From Prevotellaceae bacterium (GTDB lineage: Bacteria; Bacteroidota; Bacteroidia; Bacteroidales; Bacteroidaceae): 64,000 nt of DNA. Below, piece by piece: positions 18,611 through 28,100 of this stretch. The notes beneath the pieces were generated by a model, which worked only from the letters and a program-made list of their open reading frames with translations, was not told the DNA's origin and did no database searches. The stretch is taken from assembly GCA_028723455.1 (NCBI GenBank), contig JAQYEW010000013.1, forward strand, positions 27,977 to 91,976, in the 5' to 3' direction. Within the stretch, counting starts at the first letter, position 1, and every line of letters begins with the position of its first letter. The translations under genes were made by a program, and so were the position numbers.

Positions 18611-20536
18611 ATGAATTACGGATTTGTTAAAGTCGCCTCGGCCGTGCCCCTGGTACAGATAGCATCACCCAAATACAATACACAACAGATTCAATCTCTC
18701 ATACTTCAGGCCAACAACCAACAGGCAGAGGTTATCTGCTTTCCCGAACTGAGCATTACGGCCTACACCTGTGCAGATCTTTTTCAACAGCAGACCTTGC
18801 TTGAGGAGGCGGAAATGCAGCTCATCAGCCTGATGAACTTCACCCGTTCCATGGATATCATAAGCATTGTCGGCATGCCCGTCGCTTATCACCATACGCT
18901 GATGAATTGCGCTGTTGTGCTGCAACGCGGAAAGCTATTGGGCATTGTTCCCAAAACCTTTTTGCCCAACTACAAAGAATTCTACGAAAAACGTTGGTTT
19001 ACCTCTGCCTTGGACGTACCCGAAGGTCAAGTCCTGATTTGCGGCCAGCAGGTTCCCATCAGCGCCCGCCAACTTTTCCGCACACCCAATTTCACCTTCG
19101 GCATTGAATTGTGCGAAGACCTTTGGGCACCCATCCCCCCCTCTTCCGTACTGACGATGCAGGGGGCAGATGTCATTTTTAACCTCAGCGCGGCTGATGA
19201 CATCATCGGCAAGCGTTCCTACCTGGATTCCCTGGTAAGCCAACAAAGTGCACGTGGCATCTGTGGATACGTATATAGCGCCTGCGGATACGGAGAAAGC
19301 ACACAGGACGTTGTCTTTATTGGCAAATCCGTAATTTGCGAAAATGGAACCATTCTGGCCTCCACAACGCAAAGTACGCACAGCGAGATGCTCACAATCA
19401 GTGAAATTGACATTGAGCGGCTGCGAAGCGAGCGACGTGTCAACACTACCTTCGCTTCCAATGCACGGCTATACAAGGAGACTCCCGTAAGCATTGTAGA
19501 CAGTTGCAATATCATTGCCCCGGACTTCTCCCTATCACGCATGATCGACCCCCATCCCTTTGTACCTAAAGGAGCGACATTGGACGAGCGCTGTCAGGAA
19601 GTTTTGGCCATCCAAACAGAAGGTCTGGCCAAACGCATCGAGCACACCCGCAGTGAGACTGTGATCATAGGCATCTCCGGCGGATTGGACAGCACACTTG
19701 CCTTGCTCGTCTGCGTTCGTGCATTTGACAAATTAGGACGCAACCGCCGAGGCATCGTAGGCATCACCATGCCGGGCTTCGGAACCAGCGACCGCACCTA
19801 CACCAATGCCCTGCAACTGATGCAGCAACTGGGAATCACCATTCGTGAAATAAGTATTCGCGATGCGGTTATCCAGCATTTCGAGGACCTGGGGCACGAT
19901 GTCAATACGCATGACGTAACTTACGAAAACTCTCAGGCACGCGAACGCACGCAAATCCTCATGGATGCCGCCAACCAACTCAACGGGATGGTTGTGGGAA
20001 CAGGAGACATGAGCGAACTGGCCTTAGGATGGGCCACCTACAACGGCGACCACATGAGCATGTATGGTGTCAATGCCGGCGTGCCCAAAACGCTCGTACG
20101 CCACCTTGTTGCATGGGAGGCCAACCGCATGAGCGACGAGCAGGTGCGGCATATCCTTCTGGACATCGTCGACACCCCCATTAGTCCCGAACTGAAGCCT
20201 ACAGCCGAAGATGGAGAAATCGCCCAAGTAACAGAGGATCTCGTAGGCCCTTACGAGCTGCATGATTTCTTCCTCTTCTACTTCCTGCGTTGGGGCTTCC
20301 GGCCACGGAAGATTTTCATGCTTGCCAAATTGGCCTTCAGAAACAAGTACGCGGACGAAATCATCAAGAAATGCCTCACCACCTTCTGCCGTCGCTTTTT
20401 CATCCATCAGTTCAAGCGCAGCTGCTTGCCTGATGGGCCAAAAGTCGGCAGTTGCAGCCTGAGTCCTCGTGGCGACTGGCGCATGCCCAGCGATGCCGCC
20501 TTCCAGTTGTGGGTAGACGAATGTGAGAGCCTGTAA
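18611..20536 (+). CDS. nadE: Glutamine-dependent NAD+ synthetase
   Basis: The enzyme makes NAD+ from nicotinic acid adenine dinucleotide, ATP and glutamine-derived ammonia. The 641-aa protein joins an N-terminal nitrilase-type glutaminase to a C-terminal synthetase. The glutaminase triad is visible as Glu in CFPELSITAYTCADLF, Lys in PKTFLPNYKEFYEKRWF and Cys in FGIELCEDLW. The synthetase half has the PP-loop SGGLDST and the GTGDMSELALGWATYNGD block. An upstream ATG at 18479 lies inside tRNA-Gly, so MNYGFVKV at 18611 is chosen. No promoter was seen between the tRNA and this gene, so it may be read through from the tRNA promoter. Confidence 0.95.
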   Translation: MNYGFVKVASAVPLVQIASPKYNTQQIQSLILQANNQQAEVICFPELSITAYTCADLFQQQTLLEEAEMQLISLMNFTRSMDIISIVGMPVAYHHTLMNCAVVLQRGKLLGIVPKTFLPNYKEFYEKRWFTSALDVPEGQVLICGQQVPISARQLFRTPNFTFGIELCEDLWAPIPPSSVLTMQGADVIFNLSAADDIIGKRSYLDSLVSQQSARGICGYVYSACGYGESTQDVVFIGKSVICENGTILASTTQSTHSEMLTISEIDIERLRSERRVNTTFASNARLYKETPVSIVDSCNIIAPDFSLSRMIDPHPFVPKGATLDERCQEVLAIQTEGLAKRIEHTRSETVIIGISGGLDSTLALLVCVRAFDKLGRNRRGIVGITMPGFGTSDRTYTNALQLMQQLGITIREISIRDAVIQHFEDLGHDVNTHDVTYENSQARERTQILMDAANQLNGMVVGTGDMSELALGWATYNGDHMSMYGVNAGVPKTLVRHLVAWEANRMSDEQVRHILLDIVDTPISPELKPTAEDGEIAQVTEDLVGPYELHDFFLFYFLRWGFRPRKIFMLAKLAFRNKYADEIIKKCLTTFCRRFFIHQFKRSCLPDGPKVGSCSLSPRGDWRMPSDAAFQLWVDECESL

Positions 20537-20544
20537 GGAAACAA

Positions 20545-20594
20545 ACGAATAATCCCGCAGATTCCATCAAACAGGATTCTGCGGGATTATTCGT
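20545..20594. terminator. Bidirectional terminator between nadE and kbl
   Basis: A 17-bp stem, 20545-20561 with 20578-20594 (core ATAATCCCGCAGA), with an inner TCC/GGA pairing. It lies between convergent genes and has no long T run. Confidence 0.7.
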
Positions 20595-20607
20595 TCCTTG
20601 CGGTTAT

Positions 20608-21795
20608 TTACTTCAGCACGCCCAGCTGCTTGCCCACCTTAATAAAGGCATCAATGCAGCGGTCCAGATGCTCCACCTCGTGCCCGGCAGATATTTGCAC
20701 ACGGATGCGTGCCTGTCCTTGGGGCACAACAGGATAATAGAATCCTGTAACATAGATACCCTCTTCCTGCAAGGCCGCGGCATACTGCTGGCTCAATGGA
20801 GCGTCATACAGCATCACGGCACAGATAGCACTCTGCGTAGGCTTGATGTCAAAACCGGCGGCAATCATCTTGCTGCGGAAATACTCTACGTTACGGACCA
20901 ATTTGTCGTGCAGGTCGTTGCTTTCCTCCAAAATATTGAAAGTTTCAATGGCAGCACCGGCAACCATGGGGGGAATACTGTTCGAAAAGAGGTACGGACG
21001 ACTGCGCTGGCGCAACATGTCGATAATCTCCTTGCGACCCGTGGTAAAACCACCCACAGCGCCACCAAAGGCCTTACCAAGCGTACCGGTGTAGATGTCT
21101 ACGCGGCCATAGGTATTGAAGAACTCGCTCACACCACGGCCAGTCTGACCAACGACACCCGCAGAATGGCTCTCGTCCACCATCACCAAAGCGTTGTATT
21201 TCTCAGCCAGATCGCAAATCTTATCCATAGGGGCGACATTGCCGTCCATGGAGAACACACCGTCCGTAACTATGATGCGGAAGCGCTGCTCCTGTGCAGC
21301 CACCAACTGGCGTTCCAGATCCTCCATATCCGCATTGGCATAGCGATAACGCTTGGCCTTGCACAAACGAACCCCATCAATGATGCTCGCATGGTTCAAG
21401 GCGTCAGAAATAATAGCGTCCTGATCCGTGAACAAAGGTTCAAAGACACCACCATTGGCATCAAAACAGGCGGCGTAAAGAATCGTATCCTCTGTCTTGA
21501 AGAACCGGCTGATACGCGCCTCCAGCTCCTTGTGAATATCCTGCGTGCCACAGATGAAACGTACCGAACTCATGCCATAGCCGCGGGCATCCATAGCGTC
21601 CTTAGCCGCCTGAATCAAACGTGGATTGTTCGACAATCCCAAGTAATTATTGGCACAAAAGTTCAACACCTCCTTGCCAGCCACCTGTATGGCAGCCTGC
21701 TGGGGGCTTACAATCAAACGTTCGTTCTTGTACAAGCCGGCTTCCCGAATGGCAGTAAGCTCGTTAGTCAAATGGCTTTGAAAATCTCCGTACAT
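20608..21795 (-). CDS. kbl: Glycine C-acetyltransferase (2-amino-3-ketobutyrate CoA ligase)
   Basis: This PLP enzyme cleaves 2-amino-3-ketobutyrate with CoA into glycine and acetyl-CoA, the second step of threonine breakdown. The 395-aa length matches E. coli Kbl (398 aa). Family blocks are NFCANNYLGLSNNP, CFDANGG, DESHSAGVVG, the PLP-lysine segment TGTLGKAFGGA and the C-terminal PVVPQGQARIRVQISA. A longer reading from 21837 would include the probable transcription start region, so MYGDFQSH at 21795 is chosen. The threonine dehydrogenase that makes its substrate is divergently encoded next door. Confidence 0.94.
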   Translation of the reverse strand: MYGDFQSHLTNELTAIREAGLYKNERLIVSPQQAAIQVAGKEVLNFCANNYLGLSNNPRLIQAAKDAMDARGYGMSSVRFICGTQDIHKELEARISRFFKTEDTILYAACFDANGGVFEPLFTDQDAIISDALNHASIIDGVRLCKAKRYRYANADMEDLERQLVAAQEQRFRIIVTDGVFSMDGNVAPMDKICDLAEKYNALVMVDESHSAGVVGQTGRGVSEFFNTYGRVDIYTGTLGKAFGGAVGGFTTGRKEIIDMLRQRSRPYLFSNSIPPMVAGAAIETFNILEESNDLHDKLVRNVEYFRSKMIAAGFDIKPTQSAICAVMLYDAPLSQQYAAALQEEGIYVTGFYYPVVPQGQARIRVQISAGHEVEHLDRCIDAFIKVGKQLGVLK

Positions 21796-21840
21796 GATAA
21801 TATAGATATTATGTGATTTTGGGGTTAATAAATACATTTA

Positions 21841-21872
21841 CAAAATTACGGCATATCAAAGATAAAAGCAAA
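21841..21872 (-). promoter_or_regulatory. Promoter of kbl
   Basis: On the minus strand TTTG (21872-21869), 20 bp, then TAATTTTG (21848-21841), a full consensus match. The kbl ATG is 46 bp beyond the box. Confidence 0.7.
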
Positions 21873-21880
21873 CTTTTTGT

Positions 21881-21911
21881 TTTGTAATTTGGCAAAGAGG
21901 TAGTAACTTTG
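21881..21911 (+). promoter_or_regulatory. Promoter of the threonine dehydrogenase gene
   Basis: TTTG at 21881-21884, 19 bp, TAACTTTG at 21904-21911, a full consensus match. Only 8 bp separate its -33 box from that of the divergent kbl promoter, so one regulator could control both. Confidence 0.75.
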
Positions 21912-21941
21912 CACTCAAAGAATACAAATTAACCAAACGAC

Positions 21942-22895
21942 ATGAAAAAAATATTAGTTATCGGAGCTACCGGTCAAATCGGTTCTGAACTGACCATGCG
22001 CCTACGTAGCATCTATGGAAACGAGAACGTTGTTGCAGGATACATCAAGGGGGCCGAACCCAAGGGAGAACTGGCCGAGAGCGGTCCCAGTGAAATCTGC
22101 GACGTTACGGATGCCGAGGCCATTGCCGACGTAGTGAAGAAACATCATATCGACGCCATTTACAATCTGGCGGCCCTCCTGAGCGTGGTTGCTGAGGGCA
22201 AGCCTCGTCTGGCGTGGAAGATTGGTATTGACGGCCTGTGGAACGTGCTTGAGGTGGCACGCGAAAACGGATGCAGCGTATTCACCCCCTCCAGCATCGG
22301 CAGCTTCGGACCTGGCACGCCCGCAGACGGCACGCCTCAGGACACGGTGCAACGCCCACGGACCATCTATGGCGTAAGCAAGGTTACGACCGAGCTGATC
22401 AGCGACTACTACTTTTCAAAATATGGCGTTGATACGCGCAGCGTCCGCTTCCCCGGGCTTATCAGCTATGTAACGCCCCCCGGAGGTGGAACTACGGACT
22501 ATGCCGTGGACATTTACTACAGCGCAGTAAAGGGGGAGAAATTCATCTGCCCCATTGCCCCCAACACCTATATGGACATGATGTACATGCCTGACGCCCT
22601 GAATGCCTGCGTACAACTGATGGAGGCTGACCCAAGCCGACTCGTCCACCGCAACGGCTTCAACATCGCCTCCATGAGTTTTGAACCCAACGAGATCTAT
22701 CAGGCCATCCGGAAATTCTATCCCGATTTTCAAATGGAATATCAGGTGGACGCGCTCAAGCAGAGCATTGCCAGCAGTTGGCCCAACAGCCTTGACGACA
22801 GCTGCGCACGCACGGAGTGGGATTGGAAGAGTGCCTACAATTTGGAAAGCATGACCGCAGACATGATTGAAAGGCTCAAAATCAAATTGTTATAA
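21942..22895 (+). CDS. L-threonine 3-dehydrogenase, SDR/epimerase type
   Basis: A 317-aa extended short-chain dehydrogenase. The NAD-binding motif GATGQIG is at residues 8-14, and the catalytic pair is in YGVSK. The substrate-region sequences (FTPSSIGSFGPGTP, RFPGLISYVTPPGGGTTDYA) are those of SDR-type L-threonine dehydrogenases rather than sugar epimerases. It would oxidise L-threonine to 2-amino-3-ketobutyrate. The divergent kbl gene, which uses that product, strongly supports this over a generic NAD-dependent epimerase. It is followed 18 bp downstream by a long hairpin of the dispersed family described here. Confidence 0.88.
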   Translation: MKKILVIGATGQIGSELTMRLRSIYGNENVVAGYIKGAEPKGELAESGPSEICDVTDAEAIADVVKKHHIDAIYNLAALLSVVAEGKPRLAWKIGIDGLWNVLEVARENGCSVFTPSSIGSFGPGTPADGTPQDTVQRPRTIYGVSKVTTELISDYYFSKYGVDTRSVRFPGLISYVTPPGGGTTDYAVDIYYSAVKGEKFICPIAPNTYMDMMYMPDALNACVQLMEADPSRLVHRNGFNIASMSFEPNEIYQAIRKFYPDFQMEYQVDALKQSIASSWPNSLDDSCARTEWDWKSAYNLESMTADMIERLKIKLL

Positions 22896-22913
22896 ATTCC
22901 TTTATAACAGCAG

Positions 22914-22981
22914 GAAAAAACATATAGAAGAAACGGACAAAACTAATATTTGTTTTGCCCGTTTCTTCTATATGTTTTTTC
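22914..22981. terminator. Long hairpin, member A of a dispersed terminator-like repeat family
   Basis: Arms 22914-22943 and 22952-22981 pair at 29 of 30 positions around the 8-nt loop TAATATTT. The outer arm reads AAAACATATA/TATATGTTTT and the loop-proximal part CAAAAC/GTTTTG, both shared with the hairpin at 54745. It lies between convergent genes, with A and T runs on its flanks, so it should terminate from both sides. An extra half-arm TATATGTTTTT follows at 22991. Confidence 0.8.
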
Positions 22982-22999
22982 AAAATTAAGTATATGTTT

Positions 23000-23173
23000 T
23001 TAGGATGATGTCATCCTCAGGTCCAACGTCCCCCCCATCCATTCCACGCCAGCCTCTTCCCGGCGGAATGTGTGCCAGCCAACAATCTTGCCGTCGTCCT
23101 CAAACTCCACAATCACCTGATTCAGCACCTCGCCCGAAGGCGTTATCAGACGGTGATACCCTCGCTTGGTCAT
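23000..23173 (-). CDS. 57-aa conserved-looking small protein downstream of the DUF4296 gene
   Basis: A short reading frame starts at ATG 23173 and ends with TAA at 23000-23002. The product starts MTKRGYHRLITPSGEVLNQ and ends GGTLDLRMTSS. It is soluble, rich in charged and aromatic residues (FRREEAGVEWMGG), and probably a small beta-rich protein. The ATG overlaps the TAA of the DUF4296 gene by one base (TAATG), a layout typical of translational coupling, and the stop is 18 bp from the shared hairpin. It is easily missed because of its length. I have seen similar small ORFs beside lspA/DUF4296 in Bacteroidales, but no function is known to me. Confidence 0.72.
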   Translation of the reverse strand: MTKRGYHRLITPSGEVLNQVIVEFEDDGKIVGWHTFRREEAGVEWMGGTLDLRMTSS

Positions 23174-24135
23174 TACCGCTGACGTCTGACAGGTTGAGCC
23201 GGCAGAATCACCTGGCGTTGCTTCACGACTTTGATACTCCGCTCGCCCTTCTGGCTCTGTCGCAGTTCGGCAGGCGTAAGGCGTTCCGAACTGTCCAGAC
23301 GAATGGCAGGCGTACTGTCCCTTTTGAGTACAGGCTGGGGGCTTTCAACGGCTGTACTATCCACAGCAACCGTATCCTTCCTCTGATGGAAGCGAATCAG
23401 TTGGGGTTTAGCGACCATCCACATGCTCAAACCTTGGTGCGGTTCATAATCCTGATAGAAAGAAACTTCCAGTCTGCGCAACAGGTTGTTGTCCGTCAAA
23501 TGACTGGAATTGATGCGTAAAAAGGTCTCGAAACCGCCGGCGACGCGCGTAACCTGCGCCACTACACTATCATTTTCATAGCGAGCGACAAGCATGGCGT
23601 AACCCTCTCGCAGATTTTCGTTGGTAACAAAACGGTTGTCAAATTTCAAGAGATAGGTATCCCCCAAAGCAAAGGTAGAATCCGGAATAATCGTAAAACT
23701 CAAAAGATTATCGCGGACATCATTGCGCAACCACAAATTCGCACGGCTCCAGATAAGGGCCGTATCGCCCGTAGCGCTCAGATTGGCGTATTCATCAGCC
23801 ACCTCGTCCAACCCCAAGGCTTTCATCTCACGCTTTAGACGATCGTCAATCTCATTGTAAATCTCTGTCAGATACTTTGAGTTCCCGGCATACCACACCA
23901 TGGAACTGTCAAACTCCGCTTCCGTAACACCATACTTTTGGAAAACCTTTTGAATCAACACGTAACGTTCTTCCTCCACACGACCCTCACCCAAGGCGTC
24001 AGCGGCTTGCTGCGCCTGATGATAGTCAAACAACAAGTCCGTCATCTTGCGCTGCGAGATAACATCCGAAGGGATGCGCACCTCGCAACCGGCCATGAGC
24101 AGACCAAGGAGTGAGAAAGTTACAAGGTTTTTCAC
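23173..24135 (-). CDS. DUF4296 domain-containing lipoprotein
   Basis: A 320-aa predicted lipoprotein. The signal peptide ends in LMAGC with Cys17, followed by DVISQRKMTDLLFDYHQAQ, the start of the DUF4296 domain (about 25-110). The remainder is a beta-rich region (about 120-240) and a low-complexity C-terminal tail rich in Ser, Thr, Arg and Gln. The start codon is GTG: it overlaps the lspA stop (GTGA) and gives the lipoprotein signal, which supports it. Placement next to lspA, whose product processes lipoproteins, is common in Bacteroidales. The function is unknown. Confidence 0.82.
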   Translation of the reverse strand: MKNLVTFSLLGLLMAGCEVRIPSDVISQRKMTDLLFDYHQAQQAADALGEGRVEEERYVLIQKVFQKYGVTEAEFDSSMVWYAGNSKYLTEIYNEIDDRLKREMKALGLDEVADEYANLSATGDTALIWSRANLWLRNDVRDNLLSFTIIPDSTFALGDTYLLKFDNRFVTNENLREGYAMLVARYENDSVVAQVTRVAGGFETFLRINSSHLTDNNLLRRLEVSFYQDYEPHQGLSMWMVAKPQLIRFHQRKDTVAVDSTAVESPQPVLKRDSTPAIRLDSSERLTPAELRQSQKGERSIKVVKQRQVILPAQPVRRQR

Positions 24136-24737
24136 TTTGTCAGTTCTTTACGGTAGAATAACAACAACAGGGCTATACCCACAGAAATGCTGGCATCCGC
24201 AAAATTAAAGATAGGACTAAAAAAAACAAAATGCTGACCGCCATACAACGGCAGCCAGTCCGGCCAGTTCCAGTCCACCAAAGGAAAATAGAACATATCC
24301 ACCACCCTACCCAAAAGCACGGGAGCATAGCCCTCGCCAAAGGGGACGAGCCGGGCCACTTCGGGAGCGGGAGGATTATTGAAGACAAGACCATAGAAGA
24401 CGCAATCAATGATATTGCCCAACGCTCCGGCCAGCACCATACTGAGACAAACCAAATAGCCATACGCAGTGCCACGGCGAATGAGCCCAACAAGGTAATA
24501 GATGATGCCCACCGTAAAAAGAATCCGGAAGGAGGTCAGGAAATACTTGTTCATGAACTCCCAACCGAAGGCCATCCCGTTGTTCTCGGTAAAGAAAAGA
24601 TAGAACCAGTCGGTAATACGGATGCTCTCGTGGAAATACATCCCCGTCTTCACCATTACCTTGATAACCTGGTCAATGACCACCACCCCAAGGGTAATGG
24701 CCACTGCCAGGATTGATTGCTTCGTCGCTCTTGTCAT
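24132..24737 (-). CDS. lspA: Lipoprotein signal peptidase (signal peptidase II)
   Basis: LspA is an inner-membrane aspartyl protease that cuts the signal peptide from prolipoproteins after lipid attachment. The 201-aa protein has four predicted membrane segments. The conserved boxes are visible: VVIDQVIK near the N-terminus, TENNGMAFG, GALGNIIDCVFYG with the first catalytic Asp, and FNFADASI with the second. It is longer than E. coli LspA (164 aa) because of an extended loop before the last helix, as is usual in Bacteroidota. It is 7 bp from the DksA-like gene and overlaps the DUF4296 lipoprotein gene. Confidence 0.94.
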   Translation of the reverse strand: MTRATKQSILAVAITLGVVVIDQVIKVMVKTGMYFHESIRITDWFYLFFTENNGMAFGWEFMNKYFLTSFRILFTVGIIYYLVGLIRRGTAYGYLVCLSMVLAGALGNIIDCVFYGLVFNNPPAPEVARLVPFGEGYAPVLLGRVVDMFYFPLVDWNWPDWLPLYGGQHFVFFSPIFNFADASISVGIALLLLFYRKELTK

Positions 24738-24744
24738 GTCTTCG

Positions 24745-25131
24745 TTAGTGCTTTCTGTGCTTGTCCAGCTTTACTTCGATGCAGAGCGTGGCATGGGGCA
24801 CCGCCCGCAGACGCTCCTTAGGAATCAGTTTCCCCGTCTCGCGGCAGATACCATAGGTCTTGTTGTGAATACGCACCAACGCACCCTCCAATCCCTTGAT
24901 AAACTTCTCCAGCCGCATCACGTCCTGCATCATTTGCGCTTGGCTCTGAGCCTCGCTACCCTCCTCCAACGCGTGATAGGTAGGTAGCGTGTCTGCAACA
25001 TCGTTACTCTTGCTGCCTGTCAATTCGTCCAACAACGCTTTATAGTCGCCACGAGCCACAGCCAGCTTTTCCTCTATGATGGCGCGGAAACCCTCCAGTT
25101 CCTCATCGCTATATCTAAGTTTTTCAGGCAT
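24745..25131 (-). CDS. TraR/DksA family protein with half-lost zinc finger
   Basis: A 128-aa protein of the DksA/TraR family, whose members enter the secondary channel of RNA polymerase and alter transcription initiation. The N-terminal half is a predicted coiled coil (about 5-85). The C-terminal finger keeps its spacing but only two of four metal cysteines: Cys96 and Cys117 remain, while the partner positions are Thr99 and Val120. Metal binding is therefore doubtful, though the fold may be kept. It sits 48 bp downstream of ileS and directly before lspA, a frequent order in Bacteroidales. Confidence 0.85.
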   Translation of the reverse strand: MPEKLRYSDEELEGFRAIIEEKLAVARGDYKALLDELTGSKSNDVADTLPTYHALEEGSEAQSQAQMMQDVMRLEKFIKGLEGALVRIHNKTYGICRETGKLIPKERLRAVPHATLCIEVKLDKHRKH

Positions 25132-25179
25132 AATTTGGAAAAATTTTAAGTTAATAGATTATAATGTAATTAAAGTGAA

Positions 25180-28100
25180 TCACGACATTTTCTCAACCAC
25201 GAAGTCCTCATCCCTTGCCTCGATGCTGTTAGCCAACACCTGAGAAGCAATGTATTCCTTCATGGTACTGAGGCAAGCCTCATTATCTTTGGTAGCGGGG
25301 ATGGTAACGCGGATACGGTCCGTAATCTCAAGACCACTGTCCTTGCGCAGCTGTTGGATGGTGCGCACGATTTCACGGGCAACGCCCTCGATTCGCAACT
25401 CCTCGCTGATGTTCAAGTCCAGAGCAACCGTGAGAACACCTTCATTGGCTACGCTCCAACCGGGAACATCCTCGCTGAAGATTTCCACGTCCTCAGCATC
25501 AATGGTAACCGCTTCTCCGTTCTGCAAAACGACAGTCAGATGTTGCTCCTGCTCCAAACGGTTGATGTCTTCCTGGCTCAACGCCAATACGGCAGCGTTC
25601 ACGTCCTTCATCTGTTTGCCGAACTTCTTGCCCATGGTGCGGAAGTTACATTTTACCTTCTTCACCAGAATGCCTTCATCGCCCACAAACTCCAATTCCT
25701 TCACATTTACTTCGCTCAGAATCAAGTCCTTCATCGCTTCTATCCGGGCTTGGATAACAGGGTCGGTAACTGGAATGGCGATGCGCTGCAAGGGCTGCTT
25801 CACCATTATCTTCTCTTTCTTGCGCAGAGAGAGAATCATGGAGGTTATCTGCTGAGCCTGCTCCATACTCTGTTCCAAAGGCTTGTCAATCATGTCCTCG
25901 CTGGCAACGGGGAATGTCTCCAAGTGAACACTGACGGACGTTCCACGTCCCGTAGCAGCTTTCAAATCGCGATACAGCAAATCTGCATAGTAAGGAGCGA
26001 TGGGAGCCATCAAACGGGCCACCACATCCAGACAAGTATAAAGGGTCTGGTAGGCTGACAGCTTGTCCGTGGATGTCTCGCCGCCCCAGAAACGTTTCTT
26101 GCTCAGGCGTACGAACCAATTGGAAACATTATCCACCACAAAGGCCTGAATCAGACGCCCTGCACGTGTCGGTTCATACGTATCATAACATTCCGTTACG
26201 TTCTTCACCAGGCTGTTCAATTCGCTCAGAATCCAACGGTCCATCTCGGGACGCTCTGTGGCCGGGATGTCCGCCTCGCTGTAATCCCATCCATCCACGT
26301 TGGCATACATGCTCAGGAAACTATATGTCTGTTGCAGCTTGCCAAAGAAAGCACGCGAAACCTCCTTCACGCCCTCCACGTCAAATTTCAGGTTATCCCA
26401 AGGCTGACTGTTCGTAATCATATACCAGCGCAGGGCATCCGAGCCATATTCCTTGATGGCCTTGAAAGGGTCCACCGCATTGCCCAGGCGTTTCGACATC
26501 TTCATGCCGTTCTTGTCCAACACAAGACCATTGCTGACAACCGCCTTATAGGCCACGCTGTCTGAAATCATCGTCGCGATGGCATGCAGGGTAAAGAACC
26601 AGCCACGTGTCTGGTCCACGCCCTCTGCAATGAAGTCGGCAGGGAAGAACGAGCGGTTGTCAATCATCTCGTGATTCTCAAAAGGATAGTGCAACTGGGC
26701 ATAGGGCATGGCACCACTGTCGAACCACACATCAATCAGGTCTGCCTCACGTCTCAGGGGCTGGCCACTTTCGCCAACAAGCACGATGTCGTCCACGAAG
26801 GGGCGGTGCAGGTCAATAAGGTCATAATTGGCCTGATCCATGTTGCCTGGCACAAAGCCACGCTCCTTCAGAGGGTTCGACGGCATCACGCCGGCTTTCA
26901 CAGCCTTCTCTATCTCTTGGTACAATTCCTCTACACTGCCAATGCACAATTCCTCGCGTGTATCGCGGTTGCGCCAGATAGGCAGGGGCGTGCCCCAATA
27001 GCGGCTACGGCTCAGGTTCCAGTCGTTCAAATTCTCCAGCCACTTGCCAAAGCGTCCCGTACCCGTTGCCTCCGGTTTCCAGTTGATGGTTTGGTTGAGT
27101 TCTATCATGCGGTCCTTCACGGCCGTGGAGCGGATAAACCAACTGTCCAACGGATAGTACAGCACGGGCTTGTCCGTACGCCAGCAATGGGGATAGTTAT
27201 GTACGAATTTCTCTATCTTGAAAGCCTGACCACTCTGCTTCATCTCCATACAAAGCACAATGTTCAGGTCCTCGGTCTTGCTCAGTTCCTTCTCATCGAA
27301 CGTAGCATACTGAGGGTCATAGGCATTCTTCACGAAAGCACCCTGATGCTTTCCGTACGCCTCGTGATCCACAAACCGGGCATAGAAACGGGCATCCATG
27401 TCCTCGGGCAAGAAGTACTTGCCCGCAAAATCCACCATGGGGCGCGTATCGCCCATCTTGTCTTGAATAAAGAGAGCGGGGACACCTGCCTCCTTGGCTA
27501 CCTTGGCATCATCGGCGCCAAAAGTGGGCGCAATATGTACGATACCCGAACCGTCGTCTGTGGTTACGTAGTCGCCGGGAATCACACGGAAGGCATCGGC
27601 GGAGCGGTCCACCATCTCCGTGCCTACCAGTTCCGTAGGCTTCACCCACGGCATCAGCTGGGCATAGTGCATGCCCACCAAGTCGGCACCCGCATAGTGG
27701 GCAACTACCTTATAGTCTTCCTCGTTCTTGAAGTAGGCAGACAAGCGGTTCTCCGCAAGTACTGCGGTAATGGGTTCATGCGTATAAGGATTTTCCGCCT
27801 CCACAGCCACATACGTGATTTTGGGACCCACACACAGGGCGGTGTTCGAAGGCAATGTCCAAGGAGTCGTGGTCCATGCCAGGAAGACAGGCTTGCCATG
27901 CTTCGTCATCTCAGGCTTGGGGTCCAGGATCTCGAACTGGGCCGTAACGCTCGTATCCTTCACATCACGGTAACAACCGGGCTGATTCAGCTCGTGGCTG
28001 CTCAAACCCGTTCCGGCGGCGGGACTATAAGGCTGGATGGTATATCCCTTATACAGCAGGTTCTTGTTATAGAGCTGCTTCAAGAGCCACCACAGGGTTT

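Noticed and set aside
20668..21816. 382-aa open frame antisense to kbl
   Set aside because: It mirrors kbl codons and contains no recognisable motif.
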